From Bradyrhizobium jicamae (GTDB lineage: Bacteria; Pseudomonadota; Alphaproteobacteria; Rhizobiales; Xanthobacteraceae), in NCBI RefSeq assembly GCF_018130695.1, contig NZ_JAFCJX010000030.1, positions 1-64,000 on the forward strand: a stretch of 64,000 nt of DNA, in the 5' to 3' direction. Under the pieces are notes generated by a model. It was not told the DNA's origin and searched no databases. It saw nothing but the letters and a program-made list of their open reading frames with translations. Of this stretch, positions 50,851 to 59,544 are shown piece after piece. The position numbers were made by a program, and so were the translations under genes. How positions within the stretch are numbered: the stretch's first letter is position 1; each line of letters opens with the position of its first letter.

Positions 50851-51660
50851 CTAGAAATGATGCAAACTGAATTTGCCGTTTGCGAACTGATAGTAGCTGA
50901 ACGGACTTGCCATGTTCTCGCCGCTGACTTCCAGGGCAAAGCTCTCCGCTGATCCAACGAGTTGCTTCGCTTCCGGGAATAATTCCAGCGTGGCGAGGCG
51001 GCGGCCTCCCATCGGAGGGATCGCGGGAAGCCGCTGCTCGGCGAGAACGGCGCCATTCAGTGCGACAAGCCTTGCATTTCCCGATGCCACGCCGTCGGCG
51101 GCCAGGCAGGAGTTCACGACGATGACTCCCGAATGCTCGATGAACTTCGTCAGATAGGTCTGCGCCCAGGCCGGCAACGGAAAGGTGGTCGCGGTGACCG
51201 GCTCCCGCTCGTGCGACAGTGCGACCGCGCCCTGCTGGGAGAAATACTGCGCATAGTAACCTGTCGTGACGCGTTTGCCGGATCGGATCTTTGCGTCTCC
51301 TTTGGGGAGCAAGGTCACGGCAACGGTGCCCGAAACGTTCGGGCACACGCGAGAGGTCTTCAGCTGCAACTGCCCGTTCAATCCGAGGTCCTTGCGATAA
51401 TAGCCGACCTGCACCCCCGCCCCGTCGAACAGCCAGACATGGGCTTCGGCTTCCGGGAAGTCCTTCGAAAAGGTCGAGAAGTAATTGAACGCACAGACCT
51501 CGGTCTCGACCACCTCGTCATTGCGAAGGTAGAGCACCGAAGGCGGATAGCCGCGCGCGATGGCGTCGGCAATTCCCAGATCCGCAGTTGCGCCTTGCGC
51601 CACCAGCCCATCATTCAGAGACAACGCAGCCTCCTCTTTTCGGAGATCGACCTTATCCAT
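50851..51660 (-). CDS. Unrecognised protein in glycan locus, 269 aa, paralogue-like partner
   Basis: No family was recognised. ATG at 51660 overlaps the TAA of the methyltransferase gene (TAATG), showing translational coupling. Residues about 55-120 (FNYFSTFSKDFPEAEAHVWLFDGAG) and the C-terminal region (GNARLVALNGAVLAEQRLP, then IPPMGGRRLATLELFPEAK) look like two beta-sandwich domains. The second resembles the C-terminal part of the 307-aa neighbour. No signal peptide was seen, so both are probably cytoplasmic. They may be a binding or modifying pair acting with the methyltransferase. Confidence 0.75.
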   Translation of the reverse strand: MDKVDLRKEEAALSLNDGLVAQGATADLGIADAIARGYPPSVLYLRNDEVVETEVCAFNYFSTFSKDFPEAEAHVWLFDGAGVQVGYYRKDLGLNGQLQLKTSRVCPNVSGTVAVTLLPKGDAKIRSGKRVTTGYYAQYFSQQGAVALSHEREPVTATTFPLPAWAQTYLTKFIEHSGVIVVNSCLAADGVASGNARLVALNGAVLAEQRLPAIPPMGGRRLATLELFPEAKQLVGSAESFALEVSGENMASPFSYYQFANGKFSLHHF

Positions 51661-52541
51661 TACTGGACGGGTTCCCACACGTATAGCAGACCGTCGTTGT
51701 GAAGGCTCGGTGCGTACTGCATCCGTTCGCGCGCGAGGATGCGAATTCGACCGCTGTTGTCCAGGCTATCGAGCAACTTGAACAGCCGTGTCTGATAGTC
51801 CATCGACTTGATGTAGACCCGGCTGGCGAAATCCCTCGGCTGCGACAGCTTGAGCATGTCCACGGCCGGTTCGATGTGGATCACGCGTGCGGGACGAGCC
51901 CGCATGATGTTTTCAACAACCGCTTCGACGGCGTAGGGAATCTGTTCGATGCAGAAATAGGTGAAGACCGTCGCGCCCGCCAATTCGCGGAAGTGAGGAT
52001 CGTCGCCATTGGTGAGATCGAGCTGGTCGAAGCTGATGCGATCACCAAGGCCAAAGCGATTTGCGATCTGCCGCCCGGCCTCGATGCCGTTCGGCGCGAT
52101 ATCGAAGCCCCGCAGCCGCTTCCAGCGCTGATCGAAGCTCAGCATGAACAGGTTCTGGCCAAGGCCGCTGCCGAGTTCCACAAGCTCATCAGCCGTGCCC
52201 GCGTGCCGGGCGATCAATTCCGACAGCGCACCGATGCGATAGCGGTAGTAGTCGCGGGTCGAAATGCGAACGATCTCGCCGTCCACCTTGGCGAGACGCG
52301 GGGTTTCGTTCTCCCCGATCAGGAATTGCTCCAGACTCGGCGCTTGCATCCAGCCACGAGCCGCAAGTGCCTTGCCCCACTCGCCCACGTTATACTCGTC
52401 GTTGACGATGTCGTGGGTACGCCGCACGTTCTTGACCGCCATCCGCCGCAGGCTGCGCGCCAGATCGATCGCATATGCCCGCGACAAATCCAGTCGCGAC
52501 GCGGGCTTCACCTCAGGCCTAAATCTCACGGCATGTTCCAT
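51660..52541 (-). CDS. Class I SAM-dependent methyltransferase
   Basis: The 293-aa protein has a clear motif I, VELGSGLGQNLFML (about 119-132), then RGFDIAPNGIEAG (motif II region) and FTYFCIEQIP (motif IV-like). An N-terminal region of about 100 residues precedes the Rossmann fold. The substrate is unknown. Its position in the glycan locus suggests O- or N-methylation of a sugar. It is coupled to the downstream unrecognised gene and follows the PhyH gene by 31 bases. Confidence 0.85.
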   Translation of the reverse strand: MEHAVRFRPEVKPASRLDLSRAYAIDLARSLRRMAVKNVRRTHDIVNDEYNVGEWGKALAARGWMQAPSLEQFLIGENETPRLAKVDGEIVRISTRDYYRYRIGALSELIARHAGTADELVELGSGLGQNLFMLSFDQRWKRLRGFDIAPNGIEAGRQIANRFGLGDRISFDQLDLTNGDDPHFRELAGATVFTYFCIEQIPYAVEAVVENIMRARPARVIHIEPAVDMLKLSQPRDFASRVYIKSMDYQTRLFKLLDSLDNSGRIRILARERMQYAPSLHNDGLLYVWEPVQ

Positions 52542-52572
52542 TCACGATCCGCACATCGAAATCACGGGACAA

Positions 52573-53457
52573 TCAGAGTCCCATGATCAGCTTTTCCAAC
52601 GGCGTCGTATCCGGTGTCGGTCGGAACGGGCGGATCTTGGCGCCCGGATACATGCGCGGGAATGTAAAATAGGTTGCGGTGTAGAGCAGCCGGCCGTGCC
52701 CCGGCCCCATTCGGCTCCCCATATGAAGACATTTGGCGGTATCGACCATGAACGAGGTGAGCCGCGGCGCCTTCATCACCTTGACGTCGCCGCGCGGCAC
52801 CTTCTGGAAGACCCGCTCGTCCGGAAAATGGCTCCCCATCAGCGGATAGCCGAACTTCTCGGTCGACTGACGGGGCAGGAATGTGAAAGGACCGTCGCCG
52901 TCTTCCTCGACATCGGTGAGATAGCTGAACAACTTGATCACACGCACGTCGTCATGATCGCGGTGCCATAGCTGCGACGACACGAGTTCTTCGCCGGTGT
53001 GGCGCGAATAGGACAACAACACATAATCGAGCCACGGAATCTCGCCGAGCGCCGCCGAAAGCACTTTGATGGCCGCAGGCTGCAAAGCATAGCGGACGAA
53101 GATATTGTCGGCGGAAAGCTTCCCGTCCGTCATTTCGGCATCCAGCAGGCGCACCCAGAATTTCTTGTGGGTCTGCGTCTGCTTGCCTTTCGCGCTGTCA
53201 ATGTCCTTGAGCCTCGCCACACCCGCCTCGGCAAACTCCTGCTGGATCGCGGGCTGCATCAAGTCGGTGACGACGGCATAGCCATCTCGATTGAGGCTCT
53301 CGGCTTTCGCCCGCTCTGCCGGCGACACGTCGAGAAGTTGCGCTTGCCGGCGTCGCTCGCGCTTTTCCTGCAGATTCAGGGCGCTCACGCCGGTCTTCAC
53401 CGCATAGCGCAGCGGCGAACGATTCACGTGCCAAAGCGCCCTCGACATCAATCCCAT
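52573..53457 (-). CDS. Phytanoyl-CoA dioxygenase (PhyH)-like Fe(II)/2-oxoglutarate oxygenase
   Basis: The 294-aa protein has the iron-binding HxD near residues 165-167 in SQLWHRDHDD, a distal histidine at 245 (KCLHMGS) and the 2-oxoglutarate-binding arginine at 256 (GHGRLLY). This arrangement is typical of PhyH-type oxygenases, which hydroxylate small molecules, including sugars and acyl groups. ATG at 53457 is chosen over a longer frame because AGGGGAT is placed upstream. It begins the four-gene minus-strand unit. Hydroxylation of a glycan component followed by methylation by the next gene is a reasonable inference. Confidence 0.82.
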   Translation of the reverse strand: MGLMSRALWHVNRSPLRYAVKTGVSALNLQEKRERRRQAQLLDVSPAERAKAESLNRDGYAVVTDLMQPAIQQEFAEAGVARLKDIDSAKGKQTQTHKKFWVRLLDAEMTDGKLSADNIFVRYALQPAAIKVLSAALGEIPWLDYVLLSYSRHTGEELVSSQLWHRDHDDVRVIKLFSYLTDVEEDGDGPFTFLPRQSTEKFGYPLMGSHFPDERVFQKVPRGDVKVMKAPRLTSFMVDTAKCLHMGSRMGPGHGRLLYTATYFTFPRMYPGAKIRPFRPTPDTTPLEKLIMGL

Positions 53458-53596
53458 GATATCAATCCCCTGACGTCGACCCGACGCGTCAAACTTGTCG
53501 GTCAAAACCCGATGATGCGAGCCGAATCGCCCGCTCAATCCACCCTGCCGCCCTGCGACATCCTAGGCCTGCCTTAGCAAAATCACCCCTTGCGGG

Positions 53597-53646
53597 CAAG
53601 AAAAGCAGCCTGCGGTTCAGCCACGGGAACCGCACCGCTCGCAGGC
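53597..53646 (-). terminator. Probable terminator after the wzx operon
   Basis: GCCTGCG (53608-53614) pairs with CGCAGGC (53640-53646), with inner GTTC/GAAC pairing. Read on the minus strand the stem is followed by TGCTTTTCTTG. It lies just past the wzx stop and before the next minus-strand unit. Confidence 0.45.
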
Positions 53647-53670
53647 AAAAAACGCTGATTCTACCGATAA

Positions 53671-55182
53671 TTACCGGCGTCGCGTGATGGCGCGGGCAAA
53701 GCGGCCAAACATCGCACGATCACCGGCTGAGAGAATCAGTGTGGCGCTCAACCCCCAAGCGAGCAAGCACCCGACGCCGCCGACGATGACAAGGCCCAGA
53801 AGCCCCTCCGCTCCGGCATACATCCGGTAAGCCGCAGCGACCAGCGTCAGGATGGCAGCGACCAGCGCCTGTCTGCCGACCTGCTCCCAGAACAGCGAAG
53901 CGGGCAGGTCCATCTGCGTGAGCATCCGGCGGGCAATGAACGGCGCGGACACCACGAAAGAGACGACCCATCCCAGGATGAAGGCACGTTCGCGAAACCA
54001 GACCAGCGCGATGGCGGTGACCGCATACTGGATCAGAACCTGGAGATAGAGATAGCGTGTGTTGAGGCGCAGGAAATCCGCCCGCACCATCAGCGCGGTC
54101 TGGCCGGCGCCGAGCAGGACCGTCACGGCCGGGATCAACAGCGACAGCGCGAACCACGGCCACTGATCGGCATGCTCCGGTCCAACCCATATCTTGAGGA
54201 TTTCGTCCGAGAACAACGCCATCACGGTCAGGACCGGAATCACGATGGCGGACGGCAGCACCAGCCCATTGCGTCCAAGAATCTGCAGGCGCCGCGTGTC
54301 GGTGGCTTCCTCGATCTGGGTCGATAGCGGCAAAATGGCCGAATAGAGCGGGCTCATCACCGTTTTCAGGAACCGCGTCAGGCGTGTGAGCACGTCATAG
54401 GTACCGACTTCAACCGGACTGAACAGCGCACCGATTGCGAGCGGCACGACCGGCTGTTGCAGGATGCCGGCGATCCGCGAGTTGAACATCAGCCAGCAGC
54501 GATGCAGAACATCCTTACGGCTCTCGTGTCCCCACATCGCGAAGCGCAGCGGCGTCTCGCGCGCCATGCGCTCAACGACGACGGCCAGCACGACATATTT
54601 CGCGACGGTCATGGCAAGGTAGGCATAGGCCACCGTCTCGAACGGCTCGCCCTTCCAGACCATGACATACACGGCGGCGACATAGAGCGCGTTGCCGATC
54701 ACCTCGGTCAGGCGCAGCCAGCCATATTCCTCGAGCCCCTTCAGGATCCCCTCGGCGATCAGGCCAAGAAAGGCAATCGGCAGCATCAGTGCCGTCACGG
54801 CGAGGATCGCGACAAAGGCGTCGACATGATCAGCCGAGACCTTGAAGAGCGCGGTGAGCGGAGCGGAGGCGAGATAGAGCGCAACGGCAGACAAGATGCC
54901 GATCAGCGCGGCGATCAGCGTCAGCAGGGTCACCTTCTCGCTCGCCGCGCGCCAATCGCCAACCCGGCCGCGCGCAACCGCCTGCGTTGCGAGCTCGGAG
55001 ACGCCGAAATCGAACAACACCAGAAAACCGGACGGCAGGAACGAGCGCGTCAGTACGATCAGCCCGAGCACTGCCACCCCATAGAACCTGGCGATCGCCC
55101 CGACCGCCATCAGGCCGAGCACGCCCGCAAGACCGTAAGCGACGGCTGAGATCGCGGTATTGTGGAGGAATCGCCGGAGCAC
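53671..55182 (-). CDS. wzx: Polysaccharide flippase (Wzx/MATE-MurJ superfamily)
   Basis: The 503-aa integral membrane protein has about 12-14 membrane segments and no soluble domain. The start is GTG 55182, 3 bases after the preceding gene's stop. The N-terminal region (FLHNTAISAVAYGLAGVLGL) and the FDFGVSELATQAVARG loop resemble Wzx O-unit flippases. It would move undecaprenyl-linked glycan units across the inner membrane for the Wzy polymerase. It ends the pseG-pseH-pseI-glycosyltransferase unit. Confidence 0.88.
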   Translation of the reverse strand: MLRRFLHNTAISAVAYGLAGVLGLMAVGAIARFYGVAVLGLIVLTRSFLPSGFLVLFDFGVSELATQAVARGRVGDWRAASEKVTLLTLIAALIGILSAVALYLASAPLTALFKVSADHVDAFVAILAVTALMLPIAFLGLIAEGILKGLEEYGWLRLTEVIGNALYVAAVYVMVWKGEPFETVAYAYLAMTVAKYVVLAVVVERMARETPLRFAMWGHESRKDVLHRCWLMFNSRIAGILQQPVVPLAIGALFSPVEVGTYDVLTRLTRFLKTVMSPLYSAILPLSTQIEEATDTRRLQILGRNGLVLPSAIVIPVLTVMALFSDEILKIWVGPEHADQWPWFALSLLIPAVTVLLGAGQTALMVRADFLRLNTRYLYLQVLIQYAVTAIALVWFRERAFILGWVVSFVVSAPFIARRMLTQMDLPASLFWEQVGRQALVAAILTLVAAAYRMYAGAEGLLGLVIVGGVGCLLAWGLSATLILSAGDRAMFGRFARAITRRR

Positions 55183-55185
55183 CGG

Positions 55186-56580
55186 TCAGTTCGCTTCCGT
55201 CAGCTGCAGGCTCATGCCGCTCATCGCGCGCGCCGAGTGGCCGGCCGCGCGCGCGGCGGCGAAACGGCGGCCGTCGGCCGACGCCGCGTCGACGCGCCGC
55301 AGCACCGAATTCACGGCCTCGACCGCAAAGGCCTTGCCGGCACGGCGCCGCTCGTTCTCCGCCGAGCCATAGCTGCGGCGCAGCGCCGAACTCGCCTGAT
55401 AGCCGAGGGTGCGACGGACCGCACCGGCGACGGCGCCGCGCAGCGACGGCCGGCCGGTCGCCGCCGTGACCCGCTCACCGCGCCGCGCCGCCTCGATGGC
55501 CGCGAGAACGACATCGGCCACGCGGGACGCGCTCGCGCCGTCGGCGGCGGTATAGAGATCACCGATGATCTGCCTGCGCGCCGCCGCAACTTGCGGCGCG
55601 GGCGGCGGCAATTGACCGTCAAGCCCGAGCCTGACCAGTTCGAACAGTTCGGCCTCGGAGGTCGTGCTGCGGCTGACCGAGGTCGGTGCCTCCAGACGCA
55701 GCGACGGCGTGTTGAACCACTCCATGCTCAACGGCTCGACCTGCAGCATCGCGGCTTCGAGCGCAGTGGAGCAATTCTGGTGGATCAAGAGCCGCGCACC
55801 GTTGATCCATTCCAGCGAGGTGCCGTGCTGGATGACGTGGGCATTCGGCAGCTCGGCCAGCCGGTCATAGGAATGGATATTCTCGAACGGATGCGGACGC
55901 AGCACGAACTGCGTATCGGCGAAATGCTGCGCCAGGCGGATCGAGGTGTCGAGCACCGCGCGATAGGCCTGCGCCGATTCGGTGACGAACTGGCGGGCGA
56001 ACTCCGGCGTGTAGCCGACGTCGATCATCGCCTGTTCCTCGTGCGCCGGGCCGCTGGAGAAGCGCGGATTGGCGACGGGAAAGTTGGTATTGATCAGGAC
56101 ATAGCCGGAACCGATCGACGGCCTCGGCAGCGCCTCACGCCACGGCGCCGCGCAGAAATCGAACCGCGGACACCCGGTGGCGTGCAGCAATTTCTCCGGC
56201 ACGGTGCCGTGATCGCGGAATGCGACGTACTGGGCCTGCCCCCAGACGCAGTAGAAGTCGACGAGATCCGGGCAGCCGGTGGTCTTGACGATCTCGGCAA
56301 ACTGATCGGCATTCTTGCCGCCGGTGCCCTCGGTATCGAGCACGCCGACCAGGATGCCGGCACGCTTGTAGGACTTGATCAGATCGGCGTTGTTCGGGCG
56401 CGTGTAATTGACCACGACGAGATCGGGCCGAAGCGCCGGGACATCGAACCCCTGCTCGTACATCGGCACCAGCGTCACCCTGGCGCCGCGGGTCGCGAGT
56501 TGCCGACCGAGCAGCACCAGGCCTTCGAGATCGCGCAGCGGATTATCGACGATCAGGCAAATATGCGGCTGGTCAGGCAC
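55186..56580 (-). CDS. Surface carbohydrate biosynthesis protein, GT-B-like glycosyltransferase
   Basis: The 464-aa protein resembles the surface-carbohydrate-biosynthesis family: HICLIVDNPLRDLEGLVLLGRQL at the start, DTEGTGGKNADQF, VLINTNFP, FVLRPHPFENI and LIHQNCSTALEAAMLQVEP near residue 285, a GT-B acceptor/donor arrangement. An Arg/Ala-rich helical tail of about 100 residues follows. GTG at 56580 is preferred, with GAGGAA upstream and an 8-base overlap with pseI. Direct coupling to pseI suggests it transfers pseudaminic acid, which is inference. Confidence 0.8.
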   Translation of the reverse strand: MPDQPHICLIVDNPLRDLEGLVLLGRQLATRGARVTLVPMYEQGFDVPALRPDLVVVNYTRPNNADLIKSYKRAGILVGVLDTEGTGGKNADQFAEIVKTTGCPDLVDFYCVWGQAQYVAFRDHGTVPEKLLHATGCPRFDFCAAPWREALPRPSIGSGYVLINTNFPVANPRFSSGPAHEEQAMIDVGYTPEFARQFVTESAQAYRAVLDTSIRLAQHFADTQFVLRPHPFENIHSYDRLAELPNAHVIQHGTSLEWINGARLLIHQNCSTALEAAMLQVEPLSMEWFNTPSLRLEAPTSVSRSTTSEAELFELVRLGLDGQLPPPAPQVAAARRQIIGDLYTAADGASASRVADVVLAAIEAARRGERVTAATGRPSLRGAVAGAVRRTLGYQASSALRRSYGSAENERRRAGKAFAVEAVNSVLRRVDAASADGRRFAAARAAGHSARAMSGMSLQLTEAN

Positions 56581-57679
56581 GTGCGTTCCTCGCCTGCCGT
56601 TCCGCAGGTGCCGCATCCTCGGTCGAGGTCAGCAGGTCCCAGCTCATCGGCGTTCCCTTGCGCACCGCGCGGCCGACGCGCTTGCCGAGCAGCGTCTCGA
56701 AATATTTCGGGGGCAGCCCAAGGCCCGGGCGGATGATCCGCAGGTTCTGTTCCGTCAAGGCATCGCCCGGCGCGAGATCCTCGGCGACGTAAAGCGAGCG
56801 GCGGAACACCTGCGATTTCTTTTCCTTCTCGGTCAGCCCGTAGTGGACCTGGCCGAGTGCCATCCAGGCACGCTCGGTCTCGACGACCAGCGCCGCCATT
56901 TCGGCAGGTTCCATCGAGAAGGTCGAATCGACCCCGCCGTCGGCGCGTGCCAGGGTAAAATGCTTCTCGATCACGGTCGCACCGAGCGCGACGCTGGCGA
57001 CGCCGGCGCCGATGCCGAACGTGTGGTCGGACAGACCGACTTCGCAGCCAAACAGCGCGCGCATGTGCGGGATGGTCAGCAGATTGGTGTCCGAGGGCGC
57101 CGCCGGATAGGTGCTGGTGCACTTCAAGAGGATCAGATCCCTGCAGCCGGCCTCATGGGCGGCGCGCACCGCTTCGTCGATATCGGCCACCGTCGCCATG
57201 CCGGTCGAGATGATCATCGGCTTGCCGGTCGCTGCGACCTTCCGGATCAGCGGCAGATCGGTGTTCTCGAACGAGGCGATCTTGTAGCAGGGGACCTCGA
57301 GCTCTTCGAGAAAGTCGACTGCGGTCGCATCGAACGGTGTTGAGAACGGAATCATGCCGTGGTCGCGGGCGCGCGCGAAGATCGGCTTGTGCCACTCCCA
57401 GGGCGTATAGGCCTCCTGATAGAGCTTATGCAGCGAGGTCCCGCGCCACAGGCTATTGGGATCGTCGATGAAGAATTCGCCTTCGCCGAGATCGAGGGTC
57501 ATGGTGTCGGCGGTGTAAGTCTGCAGCTTCAGCGCATGCGCCCCGGACGCGGCTGCGGCGTCGACGATCGCGAGCGCGCGCTCCAGCGATTGATTGTGAT
57601 TGCCGGACATCTCCGCGATGATGAAGGGGCGATGCGCCCGGCCGATCGAACGACCGGCAATCGAAATGCTCTCCGTCAT
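56573..57679 (-). CDS. pseI: Pseudaminic acid synthase
   Basis: The 368-aa NeuB-family synthase condenses 6-deoxy-AltdiNAc with phosphoenolpyruvate to form pseudaminic acid. It has FIIAEMSGNHNQSLERAL (about 19-36), STPFDATAVDFLEEL, STYPAAPSDTNL, VGLSDHT and EKHFTLARADGGVDSTFS. The MSGNHNQ and LSDHTFG variants are typical of PseI as opposed to NeuB/LegI. The C-terminal SAF domain (RRSLYVAEDLAPGDALTEQN) is present. ATG at 57679 has AGGAG 6 bases upstream. It lies 54 bases after pseH. Confidence 0.95.
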   Translation of the reverse strand: MTESISIAGRSIGRAHRPFIIAEMSGNHNQSLERALAIVDAAAASGAHALKLQTYTADTMTLDLGEGEFFIDDPNSLWRGTSLHKLYQEAYTPWEWHKPIFARARDHGMIPFSTPFDATAVDFLEELEVPCYKIASFENTDLPLIRKVAATGKPMIISTGMATVADIDEAVRAAHEAGCRDLILLKCTSTYPAAPSDTNLLTIPHMRALFGCEVGLSDHTFGIGAGVASVALGATVIEKHFTLARADGGVDSTFSMEPAEMAALVVETERAWMALGQVHYGLTEKEKKSQVFRRSLYVAEDLAPGDALTEQNLRIIRPGLGLPPKYFETLLGKRVGRAVRKGTPMSWDLLTSTEDAAPAERQARNARA

Positions 57680-57733
57680 CACTTGCTCCTGACACGTCCA
57701 CGGGCTGCGGGCGCGACCAGCCGATTCATCGGC

Positions 57734-58129
57734 TCAGACATCGATTATCACCACTTCGAATCCCGCGGTCTGGGCAACTTTGATCGACGGCACATTGTCG
57801 GCATAGACCTGTGCGCGAAGACGCCCGAACCGCGACCTGACTTCATTCAGCATCAGCTTCGCGATGCCGCGATTGCGTTGCTCGGGCGCGACCGTATAGG
57901 ACACGTCTTCCCCGTCGATCCTGAATGTGGCGACCGGCTTTTCATCGAGTTCGAAAATGAAAAGATTCGGATCGGCCAGCGCGAGCCGACGATCGAGCCA
58001 CCCCACATGGTCATTCCAGTCGACCGTGTCCTTGTTCTTGGACATCATCCGGGTCGACTCCTCATTGCGCCACCCGAACAACAGTCGCGCATCGTCCTTC
58101 GTGGCCGGTCGTATCCGAAAATGGCCCAT
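57734..58129 (-). CDS. pseH: UDP-4-amino-4,6-dideoxy-L-AltNAc N-acetyltransferase (PseH-like GNAT)
   Basis: The 131-aa GNAT acetyltransferase begins FRIRPATKDDARLLFGWRNE, typical of PseH-type proteins, and has the acetyl-CoA loop QRNRGIAKLML. It would acetylate the C4 amino group made by PseC. ATG at 58129 is preferred over a GTG 6 codons earlier. It lies between pseG and pseI on the same strand, which supports the assignment. It is somewhat shorter than typical PseH (about 160-180 aa). Confidence 0.87.
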   Translation of the reverse strand: MGHFRIRPATKDDARLLFGWRNEESTRMMSKNKDTVDWNDHVGWLDRRLALADPNLFIFELDEKPVATFRIDGEDVSYTVAPEQRNRGIAKLMLNEVRSRFGRLRAQVYADNVPSIKVAQTAGFEVVIIDV

Positions 58130-58266
58130 TGCACCAACCCCGTCCACCGCTCCAAATAGGCTGGCGCCCCGGACTAGTCAACCGACGGCGACCACCTCCG
58201 GCGGGTTCTTCCCATTGAAAAGTCGAAACAAATTCAAGAACCCGGATCGCCCGGCAAGATCCGTGA

Positions 58267-59352
58267 TCAGAACGGCAGGGAACTCATCGCTGCGCGGACG
58301 CGGTCCGCGCCCTGCCCGTCGACCAGGGACAGCGCCGCCGCGCCCATCGCGCGCACCCGCCCCGCATCCCGCCTCAGCGCGGCGATCGCGTCCGCCAACT
58401 GCGCGCTGTCGACTGTCCCGGCGTGGCCGAGATAGTCGACCGCCCCTGCCCGCGCGAGGGCCGTCAGCCCTCCGACCTGGTTGTCGGCAATAGCGGTCGC
58501 GATTGTCGGCAACCCGAGGCAGCAGCGCTCCCAGTTCATGATACCGCCGGCTCCGATCGCGAGATCGGCCCGTGCCATCAACCCGGCCATGTCGTCGGCG
58601 CCGCGATGCAGTTCGACGTCCGGCAGGGCCTGGCATAGTGCGGCGACCTCGCTGCCGTGCGGATTGCTTGGGCCGATCACGACATCGACGGCAAGACCGT
58701 TGGCTGCGAGATGCCTGATGGCGGTGAGTGCCTTGGCTGTCTCGTTGGTCGGATCGGATCCGCCATGGCAGATCAGGATCCGCCGCAACTCGTCGCTGCG
58801 CGGGGGAAGCTGCCGCCGCGCCTCGGCGAATTGCGGACGCAGCAGCGCATAGCGCGGGCCGAGCAGTGGCATGCATGTCGCACCCACGAGCTTGGCGTAA
58901 CGGGTTTCCATCGCCGCAACCAGATTCTGGTCGAGCAGGAGATCGCAATCGTGCGGGCGATCGGCGACGTCATCGATCACAAGAATGCGCGGCACCTGCG
59001 TGCGCTGCAGCCGCTCCCAGCGCGCATCCAACCCATAGTGATCGACGACAAGCCAGTCCGCCGCACCGGCCTCGCTGATCGCTTGCCCCGTCTGCTCGGC
59101 ATCATGCTGCCAACTCGTCGGCAACCAGGACGTGGCGGCGCCGGCCTGTTCCGGATCGGGCAATGGCCTGACCGCGTGCCCGTTGGCCTCGATCAGCGTC
59201 GCAAGCTTCGCGGCATGACTGCGGATCAGGAACAGCGCCCGGGTTCCCCCCTCCGCCAGCGCATTGGCGAGACACAGGCAGCGCATCAGGTGCCCCATGC
59301 CCATTTCGATGGAGGCATCGACGCGAAATACCACCCGCTTGGCAGCGCTCAT
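58267..59352 (-). CDS. pseG: UDP-sugar hydrolase of pseudaminic acid synthesis
   Basis: The 361-aa GT-B-fold hydrolase removes UDP from UDP-6-deoxy-AltdiNAc. It has the PseG signature RVDASIEMGMGHLMRCLCLA (11-30, with the catalytic His), VVDHYGLDARWE, and CHGGSDPTNETAKAL followed by GAGGIMNWERCCLGLP. ATG 59352 is used; a TTG three codons earlier is less likely. It is divergent from the capsule-type glycosyltransferase gene across a 192-base gap likely to hold both promoters. Confidence 0.93.
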   Translation of the reverse strand: MSAAKRVVFRVDASIEMGMGHLMRCLCLANALAEGGTRALFLIRSHAAKLATLIEANGHAVRPLPDPEQAGAATSWLPTSWQHDAEQTGQAISEAGAADWLVVDHYGLDARWERLQRTQVPRILVIDDVADRPHDCDLLLDQNLVAAMETRYAKLVGATCMPLLGPRYALLRPQFAEARRQLPPRSDELRRILICHGGSDPTNETAKALTAIRHLAANGLAVDVVIGPSNPHGSEVAALCQALPDVELHRGADDMAGLMARADLAIGAGGIMNWERCCLGLPTIATAIADNQVGGLTALARAGAVDYLGHAGTVDSAQLADAIAALRRDAGRVRAMGAAALSLVDGQGADRVRAAMSSLPF

Positions 59353-59544
59353 GTCATTCAAATTGAGAACGTCCCGAAACGAACGGATTTCAGGCCGAAT
59401 CGGCCCGTCGTGATGGTTGTGATCGCCGCCAACTTGCGATATTGGCCGCTGACTTCTGGCTGAACAACAGCGTTTCTGCGCGTCGTTGCCGAAGCCGCCG
59501 CTACTTTAGCTTTCACCCCATTGTCACGCAACGTCCGCCCCCCG

